A stretch of 64,000 bases of DNA, taken from Hymenobacter negativus. GTDB lineage: Bacteria; Bacteroidota; Bacteroidia; Cytophagales; Hymenobacteraceae. Below the pieces are notes generated by a model. It saw only the letters and a list, made by a program, of their open reading frames with translations, did not search any database and was not told the origin of the DNA. Below, one piece after another: positions 41,365 to 49,377 of this stretch (positions within the stretch are counted from its first letter, which is position 1; every line of letters begins with the position of its first letter). Where the stretch lies: assembly GCF_016056375.1 (NCBI RefSeq), contig NZ_JAEDAE010000001.1, positions 1 through 64,000 on the forward strand, written 5' to 3'. The position numbers and the translations under genes were made by a program.

Positions 41365-42795
41365 ATCAAACGGTTTTTCGGCAATATCAGCTTCGTCGTC
41401 CTGCTCAACCTGCTGGTAAAGCCCGGCTGGGTGGTGGTCGAAAACCTGGTGCAGGACCGGCTCGGGCACGCCACCTTCGGCCTCGTCACGGCCCTGTCGG
41501 CCCTCACGCTGGTAGTGGCCGCCCTCTCCGATTTGGGCCTGACACCCTACGCAGTACAGCGCGTAGCGGCCGAGCCTAGTTTCATGGCCGAGACCTTTCC
41601 CACGCTGCTGCCCCTGCGCGGCGCGCTCAACTTTGTGGCCCTGGCCGCCATGCTGGTGGTGGGCTGGGTGCTGGGCTACCGCGGCCCCGAGCTGGCCTTG
41701 CTGGCGGCCGTGGGCGCGGCGCTGCTGCTGGCTCAGTACGGGCAGTTTTTGCGCGGTACCCTCCAGGCCCATCAGAAATTTAACACCGACGCCGTGCTCT
41801 CGGTGGTCGAAAAATTCCTGCTGCTCGGGGCCGTGCTGGCGCTGCTGCCGGTGGGCCTCACGCTGCCGCGCTACGTGGGAGCGCGGCTGGGCGCGGCGGC
41901 CTTCACCACAGTGCTGCTTTATGGGCTGATGACGCGGTTTTTTGGCCGCGTGAAATACCGCTGGAAAGGCCCCGTGGCCCGCACGGCCCTGCGCGCCAGC
42001 CTGCCCTTCGCCCTCATGACGCTGCTCTACGGCGTGAACGAGCGCATCGACATGGTGATGCTGGAGCGCCTGGCCTCGCCCACCGAGGCGGGCTACTACG
42101 CCGGGGCCTACCGCTGGGTCGATGCCGTGATGATGTACGCCTGGACGGTGCTGCCGCTGTTTTTTGCCAAGTTTGCCAGCGTGCCGAAGGATGCCGGAGC
42201 CCAGCGTGAGCTGCTGCGCTTCGGGCAGCGCATCGTGACGCTGCCACTGCTTTTTGTAGTGGCTTTCATCCTGTTTCGGGGCGAGGTGGTGTTCTGGCAG
42301 TTCAAGCACAGCAGCCCGGCCGAAGTGGCCCGCATGACGCTCTGCCTGAAAATATTATTCGTCAACGTGCTGGTCCACGGCTTTTTTGCTATTTACAGCA
42401 CCCTGCTCACCAGCACCACTCACGAGCGCGCCGTGAGCTGGCTGGTGGCCCTCAGCATTGCCCTCAACATCGGCCTGAACCTGATTTTTCTGCCCAAATT
42501 CGGGGCCGTCGCGGCTTCCGTCGATACCTTGGTTTGCGCGGCGGCGGTGTCGGTGGGCTACCTCGTGCTGGTGACGCGGCGCACCAGCGTGGGCGTGCCC
42601 GGCCGCCTGCTGGCCCGCCTGCTGTTGTGTTTTGGGCTGCTGTGCGGGGCGTGGGCTGGCCTGCAATATGGCTTGTACCTGAAATGGTGGCTGGAAGCGG
42701 GCATCATGGCCGTGGTATTTGGGCTGATTGTGCTGGGCACCGGCCTGGTGCGCCGCAGCGAAATCAACCAGCTTATTCCGGGCAAGAAAGCATGA
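41365..42795 (+). CDS. polysaccharide flippase (Wzx/MATE-like), start codon unusual
   Basis: Moves lipid-linked glycan units across the inner membrane; about 12-14 membrane segments. The first standard start in frame is the GTG at 41431, but the frame reads on upstream to a stop at 41344 and encodes IKRFFGNISFVVLLNLLVKP directly before it. That is the expected first helix and KPG loop of Wzx proteins. The natural start would be the ATC codon at 41365, where relatives have ATG. Other blocks are TPYAVQRV, LYGVNERIDMVMLERLASPTEAGYYAGAYR and HSSPAEVARM. It overlaps the next glycosyltransferase gene by four bases. Confidence 0.88.
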   Translation: MKRFFGNISFVVLLNLLVKPGWVVVENLVQDRLGHATFGLVTALSALTLVVAALSDLGLTPYAVQRVAAEPSFMAETFPTLLPLRGALNFVALAAMLVVGWVLGYRGPELALLAAVGAALLLAQYGQFLRGTLQAHQKFNTDAVLSVVEKFLLLGAVLALLPVGLTLPRYVGARLGAAAFTTVLLYGLMTRFFGRVKYRWKGPVARTALRASLPFALMTLLYGVNERIDMVMLERLASPTEAGYYAGAYRWVDAVMMYAWTVLPLFFAKFASVPKDAGAQRELLRFGQRIVTLPLLFVVAFILFRGEVVFWQFKHSSPAEVARMTLCLKILFVNVLVHGFFAIYSTLLTSTTHERAVSWLVALSIALNIGLNLIFLPKFGAVAASVDTLVCAAAVSVGYLVLVTRRTSVGVPGRLLARLLLCFGLLCGAWAGLQYGLYLKWWLEAGIMAVVFGLIVLGTGLVRRSEINQLIPGKKA

Positions 42796-43952
42796 CCTCT
42801 GCGCCACTGCACATCGCCGTAAATACCCGCTTCCTGCTGCCCGGCGACCACCTCGAAGGCATCGGCCGCTTTACTTATGAGACGCTGGGGCGCCTCGTGG
42901 CGCAGCACCCGGAGGTCACGTTTCATTTCCTGTTCGACCGCGCTTACGATTCCCGCTACCTGTTCGGGCCCAACGTAGTGCCGCACGTATTGCAGCCGCC
43001 GGCGCGGCATCCGTTCCTGTTTGTGGCGTGGTTTGAAGGTGCAGTGGCGGCGTGGCTGGCCCGACACCGGCCGGCGGCCTTCCTCAGCCCCGACGGCTTC
43101 ACCACGCTAAACACCCGCGTGCCCCGCGTCACGGTCATCCACGACCTGGCTTTTGAGCATTTTCCGCTCGATGTGGGCCTGCTGCAACGCAAGTATTACC
43201 ACTTTTTCTCGCCTCGTTTCGCCCGCGCCTCCGCACAAATAGTAGCAGTGTCCGAAGCCACAAAGGCCGACATCGTGCAGACCTACGGCACCGCACCCGA
43301 AAAAATCAGCGTGGCCTACAACGCGCCCGCCGATTTATTCCAACCCCAATCGGAGCAAAGCCAGCGGGAAATTCGCCGGAAATTCAGCCACGGGCAGCCG
43401 TATTTTTTGTTTGTCGGGGCCCTGCAGCCACGCAAAAACCTGGGCAATCTGCTCCGCGCCTTCGACCAGCTCAAAGCCACCGGCGGCGCGGCCGTGGCCG
43501 ATGCCCAGCTCCTCATCGTGGGCCGCAAGGCCTGGAAAGCCGGCCCCATCCTGGCGGCGTATCAGCAGATGCGCCACCAAAACGCCGTGCATTTCACCGG
43601 CCGCGTGGCCGATGCCGAGCTGGCCGGCCTCTACGCGGCGGCCCGGGCCACGGTGTACGTGCCTTATTTCGAGGGGTTTGGAATTCCAATTGTGGAGGCG
43701 CAGGCCAGCGGTTGCCCGGTGCTCACGTCGGGTGTCAGCTCGATGCCGGAGGTGGCAGGGGAAGGCGGGGCGCTGCTGGTCGACCCGCGTGATGTCGCCA
43801 GCATTGCCGCCGGCCTGGCCCGTTTGTGGACCGATGCGAGCCTACGGCAAGAGCTGATAGCCCAGGGGCATGAGAATTTAAGCCGGTTTTCGTGGGCGCA
43901 AAGTGCCGAAGTGCTGTGGCAGGCCATAGAAAAGGCCATCAATAAGCAGTAA
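42792..43952 (+). CDS. GT4-type glycosyltransferase (glycosyl transferases group 1)
   Basis: 386 residues from the ATG at 42792. The N-terminal Rossmann half has HIAVNTRFLLPGDHLEGIGRF and VTVIHDLAFEHFP. The C-terminal half has FLFVGALQPRKNLGNLLRAF, NAVHFTGRVADAELAGLY, and the nucleotide-sugar motif E-x7-E in EGFGIPIVEAQASGCPVLTS. It is a retaining GT-B enzyme, probably mannosyl- or glucosyltransferase-like, acting on the repeat unit that the flippase exports (four-base overlap with wzx). The sugar is not known. Confidence 0.92.
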   Translation: MTSAPLHIAVNTRFLLPGDHLEGIGRFTYETLGRLVAQHPEVTFHFLFDRAYDSRYLFGPNVVPHVLQPPARHPFLFVAWFEGAVAAWLARHRPAAFLSPDGFTTLNTRVPRVTVIHDLAFEHFPLDVGLLQRKYYHFFSPRFARASAQIVAVSEATKADIVQTYGTAPEKISVAYNAPADLFQPQSEQSQREIRRKFSHGQPYFLFVGALQPRKNLGNLLRAFDQLKATGGAAVADAQLLIVGRKAWKAGPILAAYQQMRHQNAVHFTGRVADAELAGLYAAARATVYVPYFEGFGIPIVEAQASGCPVLTSGVSSMPEVAGEGGALLVDPRDVASIAAGLARLWTDASLRQELIAQGHENLSRFSWAQSAEVLWQAIEKAINKQ

Positions 43953-43994
43953 TTTGAAGCGGCAGGACATGCCGCACGAAGCGCCGCCCGGCCG

Positions 43995-44002
43995 TACTTT
44001 TG
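43995..44002 (+). promoter_or_regulatory. putative -7 promoter box (TACTTTTG)
   Basis: TACTTTTG fits TAnnTTTG exactly, 10 bases before the ATG at 44012. If used, transcription would start at or very near that ATG, giving a nearly leaderless mRNA for the three genes at 44012-46352. The only TTTG upstream (43954) is too far away for a -33 box. Confidence 0.4.
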
Positions 44003-44011
44003 CACCTAGTT

Positions 44012-44557
44012 ATGGCCCGTTTGCATCCCTACAATTTCGCCCACGTGCTGCTGCCGCAGCTGGCGTGGCGGCGTCCTTCGTCGGTGCGCCGGGAGCTCAG
44101 CGACCCGTACCTGGCCAAAGAGCTGCTGCATTACGTGTGGGACAAAGCGGCTGAACACGTAGCCCCCGCCGACCGCGTGCCGCCCAAGGGCCTGCGCCTG
44201 AGCTGGCACGAGGTAGCCGGCCGCGTCACGGCCCTGTTCCATTTGCCCGCGCCCCAGGCCACCATGGAGGCCCATTTTTCGGCCCTCGTGTACGAAGAGG
44301 ACGACGAGCCCGCCGAAACCGAAGCCGAGGAAACGCGCCCTCGTTACTTTACCCTCGAAGCCACGCTGGGCCTGAGCGGCCCCGCCGGCACGCCCACCGT
44401 GGTAGGCGAATGGGCCGGCGACGTGCACCGCCACATAGTGCGCGGTCCCGCCGGCGGCCGTCCCAACACCGCCGAGGCCTTCCTCGAAGCGCTGGCCACC
44501 GTGCTCGGCCCACTGCCCGATACCAGCGTGCCCTTCATGCGCATCGTTCGCTCCTGA
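44012..44557 (+). CDS. conserved protein of unknown function in the polysaccharide locus
   Basis: 181 residues from the ATG at 44012; a TTG at 44000 would add four residues. Soluble and mixed alpha/beta, with an acidic stretch (YEEDDEPAETEAEE) in the middle. LHPYNFAHVLLPQLAWRRPSSV, HLPAPQATMEAHFSALV and MRIVRS are the most distinctive parts. I recognise no family. It is coupled to the polysaccharide deacetylase gene by a one-base overlap (TGATG), which ties it to that enzyme's task. Confidence 0.78.
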   Translation: MARLHPYNFAHVLLPQLAWRRPSSVRRELSDPYLAKELLHYVWDKAAEHVAPADRVPPKGLRLSWHEVAGRVTALFHLPAPQATMEAHFSALVYEEDDEPAETEAEETRPRYFTLEATLGLSGPAGTPTVVGEWAGDVHRHIVRGPAGGRPNTAEAFLEALATVLGPLPDTSVPFMRIVRS

Positions 44558-45237
44558 TGGCGGGTGCCTCTGCCTGGCTCGAAGCGGCCGTGCTCACGCG
44601 CCCGCCCCGGCTGCTGCACGCCCTGCTGCCCGGCTGTGAGTGGACCGGCCCCGCCGCCACGCACGCCGGCGCGCCGGTCGTGTACCTCACGTTCGACGAC
44701 GGCCCCATTCCCGAAGAAACGCCCTGGGTGCTGGAGCAGTTGGCATTGTTTCAAGCCAAAGCCACCTTCTTCTGCGTGGGCGAAAACCTGGTGCGCTACC
44801 CCGAAATTGCCCGCGCCGCGCTGGCCGCCGGCCACCGCCTCGGCAACCACACCCACCACCACCGCAGCGCCTGGGCCACCGCTCGCACGGCTTACCTGGC
44901 CGATGTGGCTGCCTGTCAGGCTCAACTTGATGAGCTGCTGAAGGAGGCCGGGCAAACCGCTGTTCCGCTTTTCCGCCCGCCATATGGCCGGCTTACCTGG
45001 CCGCTGCTGCCCACGCTGGGGCGTGATTTTCGCGTCATCATGTGGTCGGTGCTCACCCGGGACTACGACCCCGGCCTGAGCCCGGAAACCTGCCTGCGGT
45101 TTGCGCTGGAAGCCATCCGGGCCGGCGATGTGGTGGTGTTTCACGACAGCCGCAAGGCTAGTGCCCGGCTGCGCTTCGTGCTGCCCCGGGTGCTGGCCCA
45201 CCTGGCTGCGCAGGGCTTTCAGTTTGCTACGCTATGA
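44557..45237 (+). CDS. polysaccharide deacetylase (NodB homology, CE4)
   Basis: 226 residues from the ATG at 44557. CE4 motifs are all present: motif 1 VVYLTFDDGPIPEETPWVL (catalytic and metal Asp), motif 2 LGNHTHHH (metal histidines), motif 3 PLFRPPYGRLTW, motif 4 IMWSVLTRDYDP and motif 5 GDVVVFHDS. It removes N-acetyl groups from a glycan, by family. There is no signal peptide, so it may act in the cytoplasm or be exported by another route. It overlaps both neighbours (one base before, four after), so the three genes form a tight unit. Confidence 0.93.
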   Translation: MAGASAWLEAAVLTRPPRLLHALLPGCEWTGPAATHAGAPVVYLTFDDGPIPEETPWVLEQLALFQAKATFFCVGENLVRYPEIARAALAAGHRLGNHTHHHRSAWATARTAYLADVAACQAQLDELLKEAGQTAVPLFRPPYGRLTWPLLPTLGRDFRVIMWSVLTRDYDPGLSPETCLRFALEAIRAGDVVVFHDSRKASARLRFVLPRVLAHLAAQGFQFATL

Positions 45238-46352
45238 GCGGGCTGCTGCTGAATTTTCTGTCGATTTACCTGGCCTTGTGGCTGTTGGGCATGGCATTCA
45301 CGGCGTGGCGCTTCGCAAGCCGGCGCGGAACCAAACCGGCCGCCAGCCTGCCCGCGCCGTTGCCTCGCGTGAGCATTCTCATCGCCGCCCGCGACGAAGA
45401 AATGGCCCTGCCGCGCTGCCTGGCCAGCCTGCGGGCGTTGGATTACCCGGCCGAATTGCTGGAAATTCTCGTCGGCGATGATGGCAGTACGGACCGCACC
45501 GCAGTCGTGGCCGCTGCCGCCATGCAGGGCTTCGCGGGGCAGTTTCGGCTGATTTCCATCACCGAAAACCGGGGCCGGGCTCGGGGCAAGGCCAACGTGC
45601 TGGCCCACCTGGCCCGCTTGGCTACCACCGAATTCTTCTTCATTACGGATGCCGATATCAGCCTGCCCAAAACCTGGATAGCCGGCCTGCTGGCCCATGC
45701 CGCGCCGGGCGTGGGCACGGTCACGGGCATCACGGCCGTGCGCGGGCCGCGCCTGTTCGACCAATTGCAGGGCATCGACTGGCTGCTTTCGCTGAGCATG
45801 GTGCAAGTGGTGAGCGACCTGGGTCGCCCCGTAACGGCCATGGGCAACAACATGCTCGTAACCCGTGCCGCTTACGAGGCTACCGGCGGCTACGAAGCGC
45901 TGCCCTTCTCCGTGACCGAAGATTTTGCCTTGTTTCAAGCGGTGCTGGCGGCCGGCTTCGGCTTCCGGCAGGTGTTTCAGGCTGATATCCGGGCCGATTC
46001 GTTGGCCATGCCTACCTGGGCGGCGCTGCTACGGCAGCGCAAGCGCTGGCTGCGCGGGGTGGCAGGGCTGCCGCTACGTCTGCGGCTGGAATTGCTATTT
46101 TTCAGCGGCTTCTGGCCGGCGCTGGCTGGTGTAGCGATGATGGCTGGACCGGCCGTGGCGCTTGGCGTCTGGGCCGCTAAAGTGCTGGTGCAGGGCGCGC
46201 TGGCGGCGGCGGCGCACCACCGGGCCGGCCTGCGGCTGCGCTGGTGGCTGCTGCCGTTGTTCGAGCTTTACACGCTCGGACTGACGGCAGCTATTCTGGT
46301 GTTTCAGCTGAGCGGCGGGAAAGTGGTGTGGAAGGGCAGGAGCTACGAGTAG
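45234..46352 (+). CDS. GT2 family membrane glycosyltransferase
   Basis: 372 residues. One N-terminal helix, then the GT-A core: VSILIAARDEEMALPRCLASL, EILVGDDGSTDRT, the DxD motif in FFITDADIS, the TED motif in SVTEDFALF, and RQRKRW as the QxxRW site. Three C-terminal helices follow. The full set of D, DxD, TED and QxxRW fits processive enzymes such as those that make poly-N-acetylglucosamine or hyaluronan, and the deacetylase beside it (four-base overlap) fits that type of polymer. That product is inference. Confidence 0.9.
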   Translation: MSGLLLNFLSIYLALWLLGMAFTAWRFASRRGTKPAASLPAPLPRVSILIAARDEEMALPRCLASLRALDYPAELLEILVGDDGSTDRTAVVAAAAMQGFAGQFRLISITENRGRARGKANVLAHLARLATTEFFFITDADISLPKTWIAGLLAHAAPGVGTVTGITAVRGPRLFDQLQGIDWLLSLSMVQVVSDLGRPVTAMGNNMLVTRAAYEATGGYEALPFSVTEDFALFQAVLAAGFGFRQVFQADIRADSLAMPTWAALLRQRKRWLRGVAGLPLRLRLELLFFSGFWPALAGVAMMAGPAVALGVWAAKVLVQGALAAAAHHRAGLRLRWWLLPLFELYTLGLTAAILVFQLSGGKVVWKGRSYE

Positions 46353-46367
46353 TTGAGCAGATGCTTA

Positions 46368-46469
46368 TTTCCCGCAGTGGGCGCAGTGAAAAGGGCCGTG
46401 TTTCGCAGTGCTATTCGTTGGACGACACTGCGGAACACGGCCCTTTTTCACTGCGACCACTGCGGGAAA
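46368..46469. repeat. 43-base near-perfect inverted repeat between convergent genes
   Basis: The left arm 46368-46410 and right arm 46426-46469 pair with two mismatches and one extra base over about 43 bases, with a 15-base loop. Each arm holds three copies of the word GCAGTG. It separates the glycosyltransferase (ends 46352) from the M56 gene (ends 46491) and can act as a strong terminator for both. The length and internal repetition are more than a terminator needs. Confidence 0.85.
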
Positions 46470-46490
46470 TTTTTCGTGGTGGAAATGAGG

Positions 46491-47999
46491 CTACTTCCCT
46501 TTCTCAACTACTACCAGTGCAATGTTCACTAGGTCGGTAGGCTCATTAGGCCGCATTTCGGGCGCGGGGTTGATGCCCACTTTATTAGGGTCGAACTCTC
46601 CCTGCTGAGCCAAAATGCGTTGCGTTTCCAGTAGTTTGGCCCGGCTGAAATCTTCGCCTGAGCGCAACGGAATGAGCTTGAGTAGAGCGGCCGTGGAGGT
46701 TTTGGTGTTGCCTGTGATGCTAACGCGACCAATCTGTGCTTTCCGGCCTTCGGAAATGTTGAAAGTCAGGTCGGTAGTGCCGTTGGGCTGGCGGGTGGCT
46801 TTCGGGCTTACCGAGAAGAACAGGTAGCCGTGGTCCATGTAGCGAGAGGTTACGTCGTCACCTTTGGGGTCGAAGCTCAGGCGGCGGGCCACGGCGGCGG
46901 AGTCGTAGGCGTCACCGGTTTTGAGGCCCAGGGCCTGGTTCAGTTCAGTCGCCGTCAGATACGTGTTGCCCTGCCAGCTGATGCGGCCAATGCGGCCAAT
47001 GCGGCCCGCTGCCGCATTCGGTGCGGCTGTGGTATTGGCCGGTGCCTCGGCCGGAGCCGCAGTTTCCGGAGCCGGCGAACCGACGCAGGCCGTGGCCGCC
47101 CAGGTAAAGGCAAAAACTGGCACAATGAACAGAAAACGAAGCTTTTTCATGGGAGAGGAAGTTGGTTGAGTGAGCATTTGGATTCGTAGAAAAATTTGTT
47201 TGTGGGAGAAGGCATGAACCAGGGCAAAGGGCAATTGCTGAGCGGCCAGCTTTATCAGCAGTTCGCCGTAAGGGGCAGGGCTGGCCTGGGTGCGGGCCAC
47301 GGCCGCGTCGGCCAGGTACTCGTGCACCACTTTCAGCTGCCGGCCGATGTAGCCCACCGCGCTGTTGAACCAGAACATCACGCCCAGTGCCTCCACCAAG
47401 AGCAAATCCAGGGTGTGGCGCTGCTGCACGTGCACCTGCTCGTGCAGCAACAGCTGCTCACGCTCGGCCGGGCTGAGCGCCTCGTGTAGCGGCGACAAAA
47501 ACACGTGCCGCCCAAAGGAAAAGGCTGGCATACTGGCCTCAGGCAGATGCACGATGGCGAAGGTGCCCAAATCGGTCTGCGGATTCTGCCGGGCCAGCCG
47601 GCGCAACGTCCGCACATTGCGCACGGCCCGCACCAGCTTATAAAGCGCCCCCAACGCGTAAAGAATCACCGCCCCGATTAGCAACATCGCCAGCCAATCT
47701 GGCCCGTTGGGCGTGGGCGTAGCCACCGCCTGGGCCAAGGGCGCATTCAACTGCCAGTTGAGGCGGAGCGGCAGTTGGGCCACGGCCGGCGCGGCGGCTG
47801 GGTTGGCCAGCCAGGCCGCCAGGCCCGGAAAGCCCACCAGCGGAATTACCACGCTTGCCAGCAGGGCACCCAGTAGGTAGGCCCGGTTCCAGGCGAAGTA
47901 GGTGAGGCCGGCTAGCAGCAGGCGGTAGGCCAGAGCAAATATTATCAGGCAGAAGCTGGCCTCGGCCAGATAAAGCAAAAAGCTAGTGAGCATCGCCAT
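46491..47999 (-). CDS. BlaR1-like M56 metallopeptidase with POTRA-like C-terminus
   Basis: 502 residues. Residues 1-270 form the M56 part: membrane helices near 8-28, 40-60 and 103-120, and the zinc motif HEQVH at 186-190 with a further ligand likely in HEYLAD (226-231). A fourth helix lies at 287-304. Residues 339-418 and 421-502 form two beta-alpha-alpha-beta units (YLTATELNQALGLKTGDAYD; IGRVSITGNTKTSTAALLKL), the pattern of POTRA domains of BamA. Normal Bacteroidota M56 proteins end in TonB- or plug-like parts instead. It overlaps blaI by 17 bases. Expected role: it senses an envelope signal and cleaves BlaI. Confidence 0.85.
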   Translation of the reverse strand: MAMLTSFLLYLAEASFCLIIFALAYRLLLAGLTYFAWNRAYLLGALLASVVIPLVGFPGLAAWLANPAAAPAVAQLPLRLNWQLNAPLAQAVATPTPNGPDWLAMLLIGAVILYALGALYKLVRAVRNVRTLRRLARQNPQTDLGTFAIVHLPEASMPAFSFGRHVFLSPLHEALSPAEREQLLLHEQVHVQQRHTLDLLLVEALGVMFWFNSAVGYIGRQLKVVHEYLADAAVARTQASPAPYGELLIKLAAQQLPFALVHAFSHKQIFLRIQMLTQPTSSPMKKLRFLFIVPVFAFTWAATACVGSPAPETAAPAEAPANTTAAPNAAAGRIGRIGRISWQGNTYLTATELNQALGLKTGDAYDSAAVARRLSFDPKGDDVTSRYMDHGYLFFSVSPKATRQPNGTTDLTFNISEGRKAQIGRVSITGNTKTSTAALLKLIPLRSGEDFSRAKLLETQRILAQQGEFDPNKVGINPAPEMRPNEPTDLVNIALVVVEKGK

Positions 48000-48372
48000 C
48001 GGGTTTGGGGCCGTTTTCGGAATCGTGGAGCAGGTCGAGCAACTGCTGTTTCTCGCGCTGGCTCAGGGTTTCTTCTACCATGAACGACACCAGCGCCGTG
48101 GGCGAATTATCGAAATACTGCGCCAGCATCCGCTTCAGGCTTGCGGCCCGGTACTCCATCTTGCTGATGAGCGGGAAGTACTCGTAGGTTTTGCCATAGG
48201 CCTTGAAACCCACGTAGCCCTTGCGCTCCAGAATGCGCACCACCGATGAAATGGTGTTGTAGGGCGGCTTCGGGTCGTCGGGCAAGTGGTCGATAACGTC
48301 CTTTACAAAAGCCTTTTTCAGCTTCCAGAGCGCCTGCATGATGCGCTCTTCCGTTTTGGTTAGTTCTTCCAT
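47983..48372 (-). CDS. BlaI/MecI/CopY family transcriptional repressor
   Basis: 129-residue winged-helix repressor. Opening MEELTKTEERIMQALWKL and the recognition region PPYNTISSVVRILERKGYV are typical. The C-terminal dimerisation helix pair (SLKRMLAQYFDNSPTALVSFMVEE) holds the site that the M56 partner cleaves in this family. Its gene overlaps the M56 gene by 17 bases, so both are made together. A perfect-looking dyad at 48386-48441 lies directly upstream, so the repressor very probably controls its own operon. Confidence 0.94.
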   Translation of the reverse strand: MEELTKTEERIMQALWKLKKAFVKDVIDHLPDDPKPPYNTISSVVRILERKGYVGFKAYGKTYEYFPLISKMEYRAASLKRMLAQYFDNSPTALVSFMVEETLSQREKQQLLDLLHDSENGPKPDGDAH

Positions 48373-48385
48373 GTGTCAAATGTAT

Positions 48386-48441
48386 AACGTATAAATCAGT
48401 TTAAAAACTTGTTATTAAGTTTTAAAACTGATTTATACGTT
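48386..48441. promoter_or_regulatory. candidate BlaI operator, 25-base dyad
   Basis: 48386-48410 and 48417-48441 are reverse complements with one mismatch over 25 bases (outer half AACGTATAAATCAGTTT), with the spacer GTTATT. The dyad ends 14 bases before the blaI start codon and is the only AT-rich stretch in this divergent gap with tatD. A BlaI dimer binds such symmetrical sites, so autoregulation is likely. A function as a dispersed palindrome cannot be excluded. Confidence 0.7.
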
Positions 48442-48525
48442 GATATCCGTTTTTGAGCGCGTCGGCTGCTTTTTAGCAAGCAAAATAGTTGTCGGCCCGT
48501 GCCTTCGCCCGACCTTTGCGCCACT

Positions 48526-49293
48526 ATGCACATCACCGATTCGCACGCTCACCTCTACTCCGAACAGTTCCGGCCCGACCGCCTTGAGGCCCTGCGCCGC
48601 GCCAAGGAAGCGGGCGTGCGCACCATCGTCATGCCCAACGTCGACCACAGCACCATCGACGCCATGCTCGAACTGGAGGCTGAGGCCCCGGAAACCTGCT
48701 TCGCCATGATGGGGCTGCACCCGTGCTCGGTCACGCGCAATTTTGAACAGCAGCTGTACGAAGTGGAAACGTGGCTGGGCCGTCGGCCTTTCGCCGCCGT
48801 GGGCGAGGCCGGGCTCGACCTGCACTGGGATAAAACCCTACTGGCCGAGCAGCAGCAGGCCCTGAAAATTCAGCTCGACCTGGCTAAAAAGCACAACCTG
48901 CCCATCGTGCTGCACACCCGCGAAGCTTTCGCCGAAACCGTGGCGCTGGTCGAAGCCGCGCAGGACGGTACGCTGCGGGGCGTGTTCCACTGCTTTTCGG
49001 GCACGCCCCAGGAGGCCGAGCAGGTTATCAAGCTGGGTTTCAAGCTGGGCATCGGCGGCGTGGCCACTTTCAAGAACGGCGGGGCCGATAAGGTACTGCC
49101 CGGCATCGGCCTGGAGCATCTCCTGCTCGAAACCGACTGCCCGTATCTGGCCCCCGTGCCGCACCGGGGCAAGCGCAACGAGCCAGCCTACCTGCCGTTG
49201 GTGCTGCGCCGGGTGGCCGCATTGCTGGGCCTGCCCGAAGCGGAGGTGGCCGAAGCCACCACGCGCAACGCAATGGCGCTGTTTAATCTGTAG
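48526..49293 (+). CDS. TatD family metal-dependent DNase
   Basis: 255 residues from the ATG at 48526 (an upstream in-frame start at 48499 adds nine residues without support). Metal ligands are in ITDSHAHLYS, AVGEAGLDLHWD, PIVLHTREAF, GVFHCFSGT and LLLETDCPYLAP. These are the six classical sites of the TatD amidohydrolase fold. It is a 3'-5' nuclease linked to DNA repair and RNA quality control in other bacteria. It is divergent from blaI; a GACCTTTG box sits about 12 bases before the start. Confidence 0.93.
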   Translation: MHITDSHAHLYSEQFRPDRLEALRRAKEAGVRTIVMPNVDHSTIDAMLELEAEAPETCFAMMGLHPCSVTRNFEQQLYEVETWLGRRPFAAVGEAGLDLHWDKTLLAEQQQALKIQLDLAKKHNLPIVLHTREAFAETVALVEAAQDGTLRGVFHCFSGTPQEAEQVIKLGFKLGIGGVATFKNGGADKVLPGIGLEHLLLETDCPYLAPVPHRGKRNEPAYLPLVLRRVAALLGLPEAEVAEATTRNAMALFNL

Positions 49294-49307
49294 TAATCGG
49301 GTTATTG

Positions 49308-49366
49308 GAAATAAAAACGTCTGTCATCCTGAGCGCAGTGCTTAGGATGACAGACGTTTTTATTTC
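49308..49366. terminator. 27-base hairpin, bidirectional terminator
   Basis: 49308-49334 pairs with 49340-49366, with one mismatch and a five-base loop (GCAGT). A-rich and T-rich ends make it work in both directions, for tatD and for the CZB-like gene at 49378. The inner core CTGTCATCCTGAGC is again a relative of the GTCAT-type repeats. Confidence 0.85.
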
Positions 49367-49377
49367 TAAAACTGCTA

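Noticed and set aside
40873-42309. 478-codon minus-strand frame across the wzz/wzx gap
   Set aside because: It crosses two well-supported genes in the wrong frame and has no motif of its own.
46980-47010. Three tandem nine-base units (GRI repeats) in the M56 gene
   Set aside because: A local micro-repeat coding for GRIGRIGRI at the linker to the POTRA part; probably replication slippage, not a functional site.
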